Numbered from the stretch's first letter, positions 34,465-43,123 are shown. The stretch: DNA of 46,522 nucleotides from Bradyrhizobium valentinum (GCF_001440405.1 NZ_LLXX01000187.1:1-46522), one strand, 5' to 3'. The notes: generated from the sequence alone by a model not told the origin. Program-made: numbers and translations.

Positions 34465-35078
34465 TCTTTAAGCGCCCCGGCTCGCATGGCGAGGCGGACG
34501 AGTTCCGAAAGACTCGAAGCCTGCATCTTGGTCATCACGTTGGCTCGGTAGACCTCGATGGTGCGCGGGCTGATATTGTAGTCGCCTGCGATCATCTTAT
34601 TGGATAGGCCAGCCACCAATCCCTCCATCACCTGCCGCTCGCGCGGGCTCAGCGAGGCGACCCGCGCGGCGATGTCCTGCGTCATTGCCTCGTCGCGGGC
34701 GCCGGCTTCAGCCTGCCGGAGCGCGGCGTCGATCATCGCGACCAGGCGGTCATCCTCGAACGGCTTCTCCAGGAAATCGACCGCACCGAGTTTCATCGCC
34801 TCGACGGCGAGGGGGACGTCGCCATGGCCGGTCACGATGATGACGGCCAAGGAGGCGCGGCTCACCTTGAGGCGCTTTAGCAACTCGACGCCATCGATGC
34901 CGGGCATGCGGACATCCGAGACTACACAGCCGAATTCGATGGTGGAAAGGTGATCGAGGAATTTCTGCGCCGTCTCGAACAGACTGACCTCAAAATCCGC
35001 GGAATCGAGCAAGAAGTGCAGCGAGTCACGCATCGCCTCATCATCGTCGATGACGTAGACATTTCCTCTAGTTGCCAT
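34461..35078 (-). CDS. fixJ: FixJ, response regulator of FixL
   Basis: A 205-residue two-domain activator. The receiver domain (about 1-120) has VYVIDDDEAMRDSLHFLLDS, phospho-acceptor Asp55 in VVSDVRMPG, IIVTGHGDVPLAVEAMKLGA and DFLEKPF. The LuxR-type output domain (about 140-205) has LSPRERQVMEGLVAGLSNKM, IAGDYNISPRTIEVYRANVM and MQASSLSELVRLAM. Phosphorylated by FixL at low oxygen, it activates fixK2. The ATG overlaps the end of fixL, so the pair is translationally coupled. The 3' end overlaps a FixK box. Intact. Confidence 0.95.
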   Translation of the reverse strand: MATRGNVYVIDDDEAMRDSLHFLLDSADFEVSLFETAQKFLDHLSTIEFGCVVSDVRMPGIDGVELLKRLKVSRASLAVIIVTGHGDVPLAVEAMKLGAVDFLEKPFEDDRLVAMIDAALRQAEAGARDEAMTQDIAARVASLSPRERQVMEGLVAGLSNKMIAGDYNISPRTIEVYRANVMTKMQASSLSELVRLAMRAGALKD

Positions 35079-36603
35079 CTGTCAAACTCTCGTTGGGTGC
35101 CGCCGGCAGGGTGAAGCGAAACGTCGTGCCCCCTGCGTGATCGGATTCGGCCCACATCCTGCCGCCATGGGCCTCGATGATGGAGCGGCTGATCGACAGC
35201 CCGACCCCCATGCCGGTTTCTTTGGTCGTAAAGAAGGTCTGGAACAGGTGCTTCTCCACATCTTCGGGGAATCCGTGACCGGTGTCGAACACCGAGACTT
35301 CGGTCATGTCCCCGTCGACCGGCCGGTTAGAGACGATGAGCTCGCGCCGTGCGGACTGGGCCATGGCTTCCAGCGCGTTGCGGAACAGATTGACCAGCAC
35401 CTGCTGGATCTGGACGCGGTCGACCAGGACATGGTCATGCTGCGGGTCCAGGCTGAAGCGGATCCGCACGTCCTGTTCGCGCGCACCGGTTAGGCCAAGC
35501 GCGCCGGCTTCTTCGATCATCTTCGAAAGGCTCTCGACGCGCTTTTCGGATTCGCCGCGGGCGACGAAATCGCGCAGCCGCCGGATGATCTGCCCGGCGC
35601 GGATCGCCTGTTCCGCGGCGCGATCCATCGCGTTCTCGATTCTAGCGCGATTCGGATCGGGGCTCGCGGCAAGCAGCCGGCGCGAGCCCTTCACGTAGTT
35701 GCTGATGGCAGCAAGCGGCTGGTTAAGCTCATGTGCCAATGCAGAACCCATCTCTCCCATCGCGCTCAGCCGTGACATGTGGACGAGCTCGGACTGCAAT
35801 TCCTGCAGCCGCGCCTGGGTCTGCTGATGCTCGGTGAGGTCGCGGACGAAGCCGGTAAAATAGGGCATGCCGCCGGATTGCATCTCGCCGATCGACAGGT
35901 GCATCGGGAAGGTGGTGCCGTCCTTGCGCTGACCGGTGACGATGCGGCCGATGCCGATGATGTGCCGTTCGCCGGTGGCGACGTATCGCGCCAAATAGCC
36001 GTCATGGCGTGAACGGTCGGGCTCGGGCATCAGGATGCTGACATTCTGCCCGATTGCCTCGCTCTGGACGTAGCCGAACTGGCGTTCCGCCGCGCTCGAG
36101 AAGAACTGCATGATGCCGCGGCTGTCGATGACGATCATCGCGTCCGGGATCGTCTCCAGAATGGACTGAAGGTGCCGTTCGCGCGTGCGCAGGTCCTCCT
36201 CGAGCCGCTTCTCCTCCTCGAGGTCGAGGACAACGCCGGAAAGGTGGGACGGAATGCCATCCTTGTTCCTGATGACGCTGCCGCGGGCGCGGACCCAATG
36301 GCTGCCGCCGTCCTCGCGTCTTAGCCGGTAGGAGAGGTCAAACGAGGCGCCGGTCTCGCGTGAACGGGAGATCGCCTGCTCGGTTCGCTCGCGGTCCTCA
36401 GGCTCGAGCAGCGAAAGGAACAGGTCGTAGCTGACCGCAGCGGCATTGGAAACGCCGAACAGTTTTCGCGCGATATTCGACCAGAACAACTCCCTGGTGG
36501 ACAGATCGATATCCCAGCCGCCGACGCCAGCGCCCTCGGCACCCAGCCGAAAGCGCTGATCGTGGCTGCCGTCGTCACACGGGAAGGGGGCTATGCCGCT
36601 CAA
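35068..36603 (-). CDS. fixL: FixL, haem PAS oxygen-sensor histidine kinase
   Basis: A 511-residue soluble kinase. PAS-A is at about 17-130. PAS-B at about 142-260 binds haem: proximal ligand His200 (EPDRSRHDGYLARY), distal Arg220 (HIIGIGRIVTG), and TTFPMHLSIGEMQSGG. The dimer/phospho-acceptor region has His291 in SALAHELNQPLAAISNY, and the catalytic part has N-box NLFRNALEAM, DTGHGFPEDV and GMGVGLSISRSIIEAHGG. The numbers of these residues agree with B. japonicum FixL. No membrane segments. Oxygen bound to haem stops autophosphorylation. It starts with TTG after GGAGAAGG. Confidence 0.95.
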   Translation of the reverse strand: MSGIAPFPCDDGSHDQRFRLGAEGAGVGGWDIDLSTRELFWSNIARKLFGVSNAAAVSYDLFLSLLEPEDRERTEQAISRSRETGASFDLSYRLRREDGGSHWVRARGSVIRNKDGIPSHLSGVVLDLEEEKRLEEDLRTRERHLQSILETIPDAMIVIDSRGIMQFFSSAAERQFGYVQSEAIGQNVSILMPEPDRSRHDGYLARYVATGERHIIGIGRIVTGQRKDGTTFPMHLSIGEMQSGGMPYFTGFVRDLTEHQQTQARLQELQSELVHMSRLSAMGEMGSALAHELNQPLAAISNYVKGSRRLLAASPDPNRARIENAMDRAAEQAIRAGQIIRRLRDFVARGESEKRVESLSKMIEEAGALGLTGAREQDVRIRFSLDPQHDHVLVDRVQIQQVLVNLFRNALEAMAQSARRELIVSNRPVDGDMTEVSVFDTGHGFPEDVEKHLFQTFFTTKETGMGVGLSISRSIIEAHGGRMWAESDHAGGTTFRFTLPAAPNESLTDGN

Positions 36604-36719
36604 TTGTCCTTCTCCAATTCCGGAGCGCGGATTCGGTTGAGATTTTCCCGATTATGGGCCGAATGCCCGGCCGCACTCAAGGGCAAGAAAATATGTACGA
36701 TCGCGCTGATTTCATCCGT

Positions 36720-36733
36720 TTGACCTCGCTCAA
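36720..36733. promoter_or_regulatory. FixK box before the CBS gene
   Basis: TTGACCTCGCTCAA, TTGA-N6-TCAA with no mismatch, centred about 63 bases before the CBS gene start. It would place a class II-type start site (centre at -40.5) near 36767. Confidence 0.65.
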
Positions 36734-36789
36734 TATGCGCGGCCGCCCCGCGTGCTTGAAGTGGCGCCGTCGACAGCGAGGATTTCGCC

Positions 36790-37230
36790 TTGTACAAGTT
36801 TCTCGAGCAGACGGTTGCCGATTACATGACGCGCGAGCCTAGGACGGTTGCGCGCGATATGACGATGTGCGAACTCGGCGATCTCTTCGAGAAGCAAGAT
36901 TTCAATGCCTATCCGGTCATGGACGGATCGCAGGTGGTCGGCGTCATCTCCAAGTTTGACTACCTGTCCTGCTTCGTTTTCACGCCGGCGCGCATCATCC
37001 CGCGCTACCGCGACCTGATGCAGCGGACTGCCGTTGATCTAATGACAGCGGAATTCATTTATGTCGCTCCCGAAACCAGGCTGACCCGCGTGCTGGAGCT
37101 GATGGTCAACTACCGACTCCGCAGCATGCCAGTGCTCGACAGCGAGCAGCGGCTTGCCGGCATTATTTCGCGGAAGGACGCGATGCGGGCGCTGCAGGAT
37201 TGCGCCACGGCGGACGCTGACCGAGTCTGA
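36790..37230 (+). CDS. tandem CBS-domain protein
   Basis: A 146-residue protein with one CBS pair: VADYMTREPRTVARDMTMCE, LFEKQDFNAYPVMDGSQVVG and VISKFDYLS, then AVDLMTAEFIYVAPETRLTR, YRLRSMPVLDSEQRLAGIIS and RKDAMRALQD. CBS pairs bind adenine nucleotides and act as energy sensors. It lies between fixL and the FNR-type gene, the place of the CBS gene in the B. japonicum fix cluster, and has a FixK box upstream, so low-oxygen expression is expected. Start TTG 36790 with GAGG upstream; no in-frame ATG precedes it. Target unknown. Confidence 0.85.
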   Translation: MYKFLEQTVADYMTREPRTVARDMTMCELGDLFEKQDFNAYPVMDGSQVVGVISKFDYLSCFVFTPARIIPRYRDLMQRTAVDLMTAEFIYVAPETRLTRVLELMVNYRLRSMPVLDSEQRLAGIISRKDAMRALQDCATADADRV

Positions 37231-38398
37231 TCGCAGCAGTGCCGCGTATGACCAGCAGTCGCTTGAGGGTCAATGAGTTGAGCGGCTCGTTCGGATCGGG
37301 CGCGCCATCCTCCGAAGTAACCCGGCGGCGAATGTGGGCCATCTGGATTGTCGTGTTGAACTGCGATGTCTGGTAGAGCATTGGTTCGTGTGGGTTCTAT
37401 AGCGGCCTTCCCTCTCCGGGGGCCAGAGTTCAGTCGATTTCGAGCAACGCAGCCAAACGTTCGCAGCACTTCGATGAGCGCGAATCGGCTGCTCGCCAGG
37501 CATGTCTTGATCGGTCGTTTCTCCCAAGAGGTGCTGCGCGGTCGATCAGCCAGTACAACGCCAGGGTGACTGGGCACCATCGGCAGCATGGCCTCGAAAG
37601 GATAGTCGCACACGCGGCTGGTGACTCCAACACGAAATCCGAGATTGGATTGATCCGGACAGTCCAAACCAACACAATATTCCACAATTCGGATTGGTGA
37701 GGTGGAACGGCACTGCCGCCTTCCGCTCCCTCGCGGACCCCGCAGGGCGGCGACCCGATCAGACCGCCGATCGAGACATATTCGCCGGGAGCGAACGCTC
37801 GTCCTTGCAATGAATCGGACTTCGTGGGCCAGGCGGAGTGAGGAATCATAGTGTAACACCCAGCCACCTCCTTGACGGCGAACGAGTTGGCCGAGGGCGT
37901 TTTCCTCATAGGACCGCATTTTGCGAAGCGGCACGCTTCGCGGCGGGCCCGCCAGAATTGGCGTCGATCCTGAAGTCATCGTCCAGCGGCGCAACGATCA
38001 CATGGCCGGTGCCCGCGCCGCCTTCGGGGCGACCTGGCTGTTGCGCAGGCTCCAGCCGGATCTTGCGATAACTGCGATGGGAGGGAGGGAGGGTTTAAGA
38101 ATCGGCTTCAGGGAGGGTTTCTTCGTGGCGATCTTGCTCTGTTCAACAGGCAGCTTAAGTGGGAGCTGGCTAGCTGCGGGCTTGGTCAGGCCTTGATAAT
38201 GATGCTGACCACCGGTACGAGCAGGCTGACTGTCCGTTCAGGGGATGGTGCAGCAGGCCCGAGACCAGCGATAGCTGGGCGCCTCGATCTGGAGCGCGTC
38301 AAGCGAGGTGCCGTGGATCTCAGTGGCAAGCTCGAGCTCGCGCCCTTAACGACCTACGCGGGGCGCGGAACGACGCAGCTTCAGGGCGTCTCCGGCGA
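37231..38398. other. long gap in the fix cluster, no gene recognised
   Basis: A 294-codon antisense frame (37110-37994) overlaps the CBS gene and shows no family pattern. Some pieces, such as VIVAPLDDDFRIDAN on the minus strand, look protein-like. Probably a decayed gene or insertion; see findings. Confidence 0.4.
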
Positions 38399-38412
38399 TT
38401 GATCTGCATCAA
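38399..38412. promoter_or_regulatory. FixK box before the FNR-type gene
   Basis: TTGATCTGCATCAA, the full TTGAT-N4-ATCAA palindrome, 90 bases before the GTG start of the following regulator. Confidence 0.7.
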
Positions 38413-38501
38413 CAACACCTCATCCCTACGGACGCTACACTGCATCGACCGGCAGGGAAACGCGCCCATGAGGCGCCTGCAGGCGGCAATCGGAGGGACG
38501 T

Positions 38502-39221
38502 GTGAAGATTTCGGTTTTGGGGGAAGGAACGCGTTGTCGATTGTGTCACGATTGCACGGCGAGGGGCTTTGCCATCTGCGCAGCGCTCGACAAGACCGAA
38601 TTGCGCGAATTGGCGCAGCTGTCGCGGCATGTTCGTTTTGAATCAGGCGCCACCGTGTTCGCACAGGCAAACATAGCAACGTCGTCCTTCAGCGTGCATG
38701 CGGGTACCCTGCGCCTCTACAAGCTGTTGCCGGACAGCCGGCGGCAGATCGTCGGTTTTGCATTGCCAGGCGATTTCCTCGGGCTCCCCGGCTTGCCGCG
38801 CCACGAATTCTCCGCTGACGCGATCGGCCGCGTCACGCTGTGTCAGTTCTCCAAGGAGTCGTTCGCGACATTCGCCGAGAACCGGCCGCAGTTGCTGCGC
38901 CGCATGATTGAATTGGCGGGCCGCGAGCTGGCCCGGGCACAGGAACATATGGTCTTGCTCGGACGGCGCTCCGCCGAAGAGAAGATAGCGAGCTTCCTGA
39001 TCGGCTGGCGCGACCGGCTGAGTGGAATTGGACGTGGTGGAGAAATTATGCCGCTGCCGATGAAAAGGCTGGACATCGCGGATCATCTGGGGCTCACCAT
39101 CGAGACGGTGAGCCGTACCTTCTCGAAGCTCGAACGTGATGGTGTGATCCAAACCTTTGCGAGTGGCGTCGTCCTGTTGGATACCCCGCGCGCCGAAGCC
39201 TTGTCTGCGGGCATAAGTTGA
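38502..39221 (+). CDS. FNR/AadR-type Fe-S oxygen sensor regulator
   Basis: A 239-residue CRP/FNR-family regulator. Its N-terminus has a cysteine cluster RCRLCHDCTARGFAIC (Cys12, 15, 18, 26) and a further Cys near 113 (VTLCQFS), the layout of oxygen-labile 4Fe-4S regulators such as FNR and FnrN/AadR, unlike FixK2. The barrel contains FSVHAGTLRLYKLLPDSRRQ and IVGFALPGDFLGL; the DNA-binding part MPLPMKRLDIADHLGLTIET with VSRTFSKLERDG is close to that of FixK2, so both may read the same boxes. GTG 38502 has GGAGGG five bases upstream. A FixK box precedes it and fixN lies downstream. Confidence 0.87.
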   Translation: MKISVLGEGTRCRLCHDCTARGFAICAALDKTELRELAQLSRHVRFESGATVFAQANIATSSFSVHAGTLRLYKLLPDSRRQIVGFALPGDFLGLPGLPRHEFSADAIGRVTLCQFSKESFATFAENRPQLLRRMIELAGRELARAQEHMVLLGRRSAEEKIASFLIGWRDRLSGIGRGGEIMPLPMKRLDIADHLGLTIETVSRTFSKLERDGVIQTFASGVVLLDTPRAEALSAGIS

Positions 39222-39252
39222 AGCGCGTCGCGTTGGGTTCTTTTGTCCTAGT

Positions 39253-39266
39253 TTGATCAAGATCAA
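39253..39266. promoter_or_regulatory. FixK box, distal of two before fixN
   Basis: TTGATCAAGATCAA, the full TTGAT-N4-ATCAA palindrome, 55 bases before the start of the 46-residue membrane peptide gene. Confidence 0.75.
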
Positions 39267-39320
39267 AGACGCCTCTGTTGAAACGGCGATATATTCGCAT
39301 CAGCTTCAATGGAGGTCGTC

Positions 39321-39461
39321 ATGCCCGCCGATGCGCTCTTGGTTTCCGCAGCCGTCATCTCGGTCTTCGTGATTTTCGCCGCTGCTCTTGCTTGGGCCAG
39401 TGTCCAATCACCAAGGTCGCATCAGGCAACACCGGGAGCGCGCAAGCGTCGTCCATTCTGA
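39321..39461 (+). CDS. 46-residue membrane peptide before fixN
   Basis: MPADALLVSAAVISVFVIFA followed by AALAWASVQSPRSHQ and a basic tail. One membrane helix (about residues 5-28) with the basic end predicted inside. GGAGG lies five bases before the ATG. It sits between two FixK boxes. Such short one-helix proteins occur before ccoN/fixN clusters, but the role is unknown. It may act in oxidase assembly; that is inference from place and size only. Confidence 0.7.
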   Translation: MPADALLVSAAVISVFVIFAAALAWASVQSPRSHQATPGARKRRPF

Positions 39462-39525
39462 TTCCTTCAGGCAGCCGCTGGAGCGGGTGCAAAATGCCCG
39501 CCGGTCGTGGGGGTAGCTGATCGGG

Positions 39526-39539
39526 TTGATCTCAATCAA
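39526..39539. promoter_or_regulatory. FixK box, proximal of two before fixN
   Basis: TTGATCTCAATCAA, the full TTGAT-N4-ATCAA palindrome, 58 bases before the fixN ATG at 39598. The first TTG of this box also opens the fixN frame, but that is not a start codon. Confidence 0.78.
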
Positions 39540-39597
39540 GGACAACACAGCGAGACCCGGGCTGACGGGGCAGGCGCCCATGCAAAGAGAATCACAC

Positions 39598-41247
39598 ATG
39601 CAGCAAACTCAATCCACGAAATGGATGACCCACGGCGAAGCCGGGCTGATGCTATTCTTCGCGATGGCAGCCTTCGTCTGCGCGTTCGCAGCCGCCAAGG
39701 CGCTGGACGCGCCGTTCGCGTTTCATGCTTCGCTCGCTGCAGTGGCGAGCGGCGTCGCCTCCTTCGCCATCATGAATCGGTATCTCGACCGCCCCGCGTC
39801 GCTGCCGCCGGAGGAGATCAGCGGGAAGCCGAACTATAATCTCGGTCCGATCAAATTTGCCTCCTTCATGGCGATGTTCTGGGGCATCGCCGGCTTCGCC
39901 GTCGGGCTCTTGATCGCATCCCAGCTCGCATGGCCCTTGCTCAATCTCGATCTGCCCTGGACCAGTTTTGGCCGGCTCCGGCCGCTGCACACCTCGGCGG
40001 TGATCTTCGCCTTCGGCGGCAACGTGCTGATCGCGACCTCGTTCTATGTGGTGCAGCGGACCTGCCGGACGCGGCTCGTGGGCGATCTCGCGCCTTGGTT
40101 CGTCGTGCTCGGCTACAACTTCTTCATTGTGATCGCAGGCACCGGCTATCTACTTGGCGTGACGCAATCCAAGGAATATGCCGAGCCCGAATGGTACGCC
40201 GATCTGTGGCTGACGATCGTCTGGGTCGTCTATCTCGTCGTGTTCGTGATGACGCTGGTGAAGCGCAAGGAGCCGCACATCTTCGTCGCCAACTGGTTCT
40301 ATCTCGCCTTCATCGTCACCATCGCCGTGCTGCATCTCGGCAACAACCTGGCGCTGCCGGTGTCACTGCTCGGCTCGAAATCCTACATCGCCTGGGCCGG
40401 TGTGCAGGATGCGATGTTCCAGTGGTGGTACGGCCACAACGCGGTCGGCTTCTTCCTGACCGCCGGCTTCCTCGCCATCATGTACTACTTCATCCCGAAG
40501 CGCGCGGAGCGCCCGGTCTATTCCTATCGGCTCTCGATCATCCACTTTTGGTCGCTGATTTTCCTCTACATCTGGGCCGGCCCGCACCATCTGCACTACA
40601 CGGCGCTGCCGGACTGGACGCAGACGCTCGGCATGACTTTTTCTGTGATACTCTGGATGCCATCCTGGGGCGGCATGATCAACGGCCTGATGACGCTGTC
40701 GGGCGCCTGGGACAAGCTGCGCACCGATCCGGTGCTGCGCATGCTGGTGGTTTCCGTGGCCTTCTACGGCATGTCCACCTTTGAAGGTCCTCTGATGTCG
40801 ATCAAGGTGGTGAACTCGCTGAGTCACTATACGGACTGGACCATCGGCCACGTTCACTCCGGTGCGTTGGGGTGGGTCGGCTTCGTCTCCTTTGGTGCGC
40901 TGTATTGCCTGGTGCCCTGGCTGTGGGGCCGCAAGGAACTGTACAGCCTGAAGCTCGTCAACTGGCACTTCTGGATCTCGACCATCGGCATCGTGCTCTA
41001 CATCTCGGCTATGTGGGTCTCCGGAATCCTGCAGGGCCTGATGTGGCGCGCCTACACCTCGCTCGGCTTCCTCGAATATTCCTTCATCGAGACGGTGGAA
41101 GCGATGCACCCGTTCTACGTCATCCGTGCCGCCGGCGGCGCGCTGTTCCTGATCGGCGCGCTGATCATGGCCTACAATCTCTGGATGACAGTGCGGGCAA
41201 GCGAGGCGGACGTCGGCACAGAGCTCGCGTTGCAGTCGGCGGAATAA
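39598..41247 (+). CDS. fixN: cbb3-type cytochrome oxidase subunit I
   Basis: A 549-residue membrane protein, catalytic subunit of the high-affinity oxidase used by bacteroids. It should carry low-spin haem b, high-spin haem b3 and CuB. Seen: RLRPLHTSAVIFAFGGNVLI with the low-spin haem His, MFQWWYGHNAVGFFLTAGFL (CuB/cross-linked Tyr region), IWAGPHHLHYTALPDW with the CuB His pair, and YTDWTIGHVHSGALGWVGFV with the haem ligand pair. About 12 helices. The start at 39598 gives the same length as B. japonicum FixN; ATG 39580 is possible. Intact, first gene of fixNOQP. Confidence 0.96.
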   Translation: MQQTQSTKWMTHGEAGLMLFFAMAAFVCAFAAAKALDAPFAFHASLAAVASGVASFAIMNRYLDRPASLPPEEISGKPNYNLGPIKFASFMAMFWGIAGFAVGLLIASQLAWPLLNLDLPWTSFGRLRPLHTSAVIFAFGGNVLIATSFYVVQRTCRTRLVGDLAPWFVVLGYNFFIVIAGTGYLLGVTQSKEYAEPEWYADLWLTIVWVVYLVVFVMTLVKRKEPHIFVANWFYLAFIVTIAVLHLGNNLALPVSLLGSKSYIAWAGVQDAMFQWWYGHNAVGFFLTAGFLAIMYYFIPKRAERPVYSYRLSIIHFWSLIFLYIWAGPHHLHYTALPDWTQTLGMTFSVILWMPSWGGMINGLMTLSGAWDKLRTDPVLRMLVVSVAFYGMSTFEGPLMSIKVVNSLSHYTDWTIGHVHSGALGWVGFVSFGALYCLVPWLWGRKELYSLKLVNWHFWISTIGIVLYISAMWVSGILQGLMWRAYTSLGFLEYSFIETVEAMHPFYVIRAAGGALFLIGALIMAYNLWMTVRASEADVGTELALQSAE

Positions 41248-41258
41248 GGAGCGATCGG

Positions 41259-41993
41259 ATGTCCTTTTGGACCCGCCATCAAATCTTCGAGAAGAATTCC
41301 ATCATCCTGATCGCGGGCATTCTGGTTGTGATTGCGATCGGCGGCCTGGTCGAGATCACGCCGCTGTTCTACCTGAAAAGCACGATCGAGGTGGTCGATG
41401 GCGTCAGGCCCTACACACCGCTCGAACTGGCAGGCCGCAATATCTATGTCCGCGAGGGCTGCTATCTCTGCCACTCGCAGATGGTCCGGCCGCTCCGCGA
41501 TGAGATTGAGCGCTATGGCCACTTCTCGCTCGCTGCCGAGAGCATGTACGACCATCCATTCCAGTGGGGCTCGAAGCGCACTGGGCCGGATCTCGCGCGG
41601 GTCGGCGCAAAGTATTCAGATGAGTGGCACGTCACTCACCTGACCAATCCGCGCGCGATTGTGCCGCAGTCGGTGATGCCGGGCTATCCGTTCCTCGCCC
41701 AGACCGAGGTCGACACCGCTGTTGTCGCCGACAACCTGAAGGCCAGCCGCATCGTTGGGGTGCCCTATTCGGACGAGCAAATCAAGAACGCGGTCGCCGA
41801 CCTGAAGGCGCAGGCCGATCCGGATAGTGTCGGCACCGACGCGTTCGGGAAACGGTATCCAAAAGCTGTGATCCGCAATTTCGACAGCAAGGCCGGTGCG
41901 CCGACCGAGATGGATGCGCTGGTCGCGTATTTGCAGATGCTCGGCACGCTGGTCGACTTCAAGCTCTACAACGAAAAAGCCAATCTTCGCTGA
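41259..41993 (+). CDS. fixO: cbb3-type cytochrome oxidase subunit II (mono-haem c)
   Basis: A 244-residue protein anchored by an N-terminal helix (SIILIAGILVVIAIGGLVEI). The periplasmic domain binds one haem c through GCYLCHSQMVRP (CxxCH); a distal methionine ligand is likely in PQSVMPGYPF. Passes electrons from FixP to FixN. The start ATG 41259 follows AAGGAGCGATCGG, 11 bases after the fixN stop. Same length as the B. japonicum protein. Intact. Confidence 0.96.
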   Translation: MSFWTRHQIFEKNSIILIAGILVVIAIGGLVEITPLFYLKSTIEVVDGVRPYTPLELAGRNIYVREGCYLCHSQMVRPLRDEIERYGHFSLAAESMYDHPFQWGSKRTGPDLARVGAKYSDEWHVTHLTNPRAIVPQSVMPGYPFLAQTEVDTAVVADNLKASRIVGVPYSDEQIKNAVADLKAQADPDSVGTDAFGKRYPKAVIRNFDSKAGAPTEMDALVAYLQMLGTLVDFKLYNEKANLR

Positions 41994-42004
41994 GAGGCAG
42001 GACG

Positions 42005-42169
42005 ATGAAAGCAATCTTGATCGTTCACAACATCGCGTCGGACCTCGTCACCAGTGTGTGGACGCCGATCTTCGTCGGCCTGTTCATTGCGATCGTGATC
42101 TACGCGCTTTGGCCGCGGAACCAGGCGGTTTTCGACCAGGCATCTCGGATGCCGTTGCGGGAGGACTGA
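42005..42169 (+). CDS. fixQ: cbb3-type oxidase small subunit FixQ/CcoQ
   Basis: A 54-residue one-helix protein: MKAILIVHNIASDLVTSVWT, then PIFVGLFIAIVIYALWPRNQ and a polar tail ending PLRED. CcoQ stabilises the oxidase complex. GAGAGGCAG precedes the ATG, 11 bases after the fixO stop and seven before fixP. Same length as the B. japonicum protein. Confidence 0.92.
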   Translation: MKAILIVHNIASDLVTSVWTPIFVGLFIAIVIYALWPRNQAVFDQASRMPLRED

Positions 42170-42175
42170 GAGGTC

Positions 42176-43045
42176 ATGGCGGAAAGCGAACTTGACGAGG
42201 TTTCCGGGAAGACCACCACCGGTCACCAGTGGGACGGCATCAAGGAACTCAATACACCGCTGCCGCGCTGGTGGCTGATCACCTTCTACGCCTCCATCCT
42301 GTGGGCGATCGGTTATTGGGTGGTGTACCCGGCCTGGCCGCTTCTGTGGAGCTACACCAGGGGCGCGCTCAACTATTCGACGCGCGCCGCGGTCGGCGTC
42401 GAGCTTGCAATTCTGGAAAAGATCCGCGGCGACAAGATGATTGCGCTGGGTGCTGCTTCGCTCGCCGATATCGAAAAGGATCCGGCGCTGCTGACGCTGG
42501 CGCGCGCCCGCGGCAAGGCCGCGTTCGGCGACAACTGCGCGCCGTGCCACGGCTCGGGCGGCGCCGGCGCAAAAGGCTATCCCAACCTGAACGACGACGA
42601 CTGGTTGTGGGGCGGCTCGCTCGACCAGATCGTGCAGACCATCCAATTCGGCGCGCGCTCGGGTCACACCAAGACCCATGAGGGCGCGATGCTCGCCTTC
42701 GGCAAGGAAGGCATCTTGAAGCGGGACGAGATTGGCACGGTCGCCAACTATGTGCGCTCGCTCTCGGGCTTGCCGACGCGCCAGGGTTACGATGTCGCCG
42801 CCGGCGCAAAAATTTTCGCCGAGAATTGCACGAGCTGCCATGGTGAGGCGGGCAAGGGCAACCAGGAGCTCGGCGCGCCCAATCTCACTGACAAGATCTG
42901 GCTCTACGGATCGGACGAGGCGACCCTGAGTGAGACCATCACGAATGGTCGGGCCGGCGTGATGCCGGCGTGGGTGGGCCGGCTTGATCCGTCCACCATC
43001 AAGGCGCTGGCGGTCTACGTCCACACGCTCGGCGGCGGCAAGTAG
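42176..43045 (+). CDS. fixP: cbb3-type cytochrome oxidase subunit III (di-haem c)
   Basis: A 289-residue membrane-anchored protein with one main helix (WWLITFYASILWAIGYWVVY) after a cytoplasmic N-terminus that includes HQWDGIKELNTPLPRWW. Two cytochrome c domains bind haem at NCAPCHGSGGAG and NCTSCHGEAGKG, with methionine ligands likely in EGAMLAFG and GVMPAWVG. Receives electrons from the bc1 route and hands them to FixO. Starts seven bases after fixQ, and the AGGAC/GAGAGG stretch serves as binding site. Intact. Confidence 0.96.
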   Translation: MAESELDEVSGKTTTGHQWDGIKELNTPLPRWWLITFYASILWAIGYWVVYPAWPLLWSYTRGALNYSTRAAVGVELAILEKIRGDKMIALGAASLADIEKDPALLTLARARGKAAFGDNCAPCHGSGGAGAKGYPNLNDDDWLWGGSLDQIVQTIQFGARSGHTKTHEGAMLAFGKEGILKRDEIGTVANYVRSLSGLPTRQGYDVAAGAKIFAENCTSCHGEAGKGNQELGAPNLTDKIWLYGSDEATLSETITNGRAGVMPAWVGRLDPSTIKALAVYVHTLGGGK

Positions 43046-43071
43046 CGGAGCAAAGGGAAGCGGCGTTGGGT

Positions 43072-43085
43072 TTGCGCTGGATCAA
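43072..43085. promoter_or_regulatory. FixK box before fixG
   Basis: TTGCGCTGGATCAA fits TTG(A/C)-N6-(T/G)CAA; half of it is the full ATCAA arm. Centred about 45 bases before the fixG ATG. Suggests a separate FixK-driven start for fixGHI. Confidence 0.55.
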
Positions 43086-43123
43086 CCCGGCAGAGAGGGA
43101 GGAGACTAAGAGAGCACGGGCCC

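Noticed and set aside
37110..37994. A 294-codon minus-strand frame
   Set aside because: It overlaps the CBS gene and has no family resemblance; kept only as an unexplained gap.
39526..39597. TTG 39526 as the start of fixN
   Set aside because: This TTG is the first arm of a FixK box and would be upstream of or at the transcript start; ATG 39598 gives the normal length.
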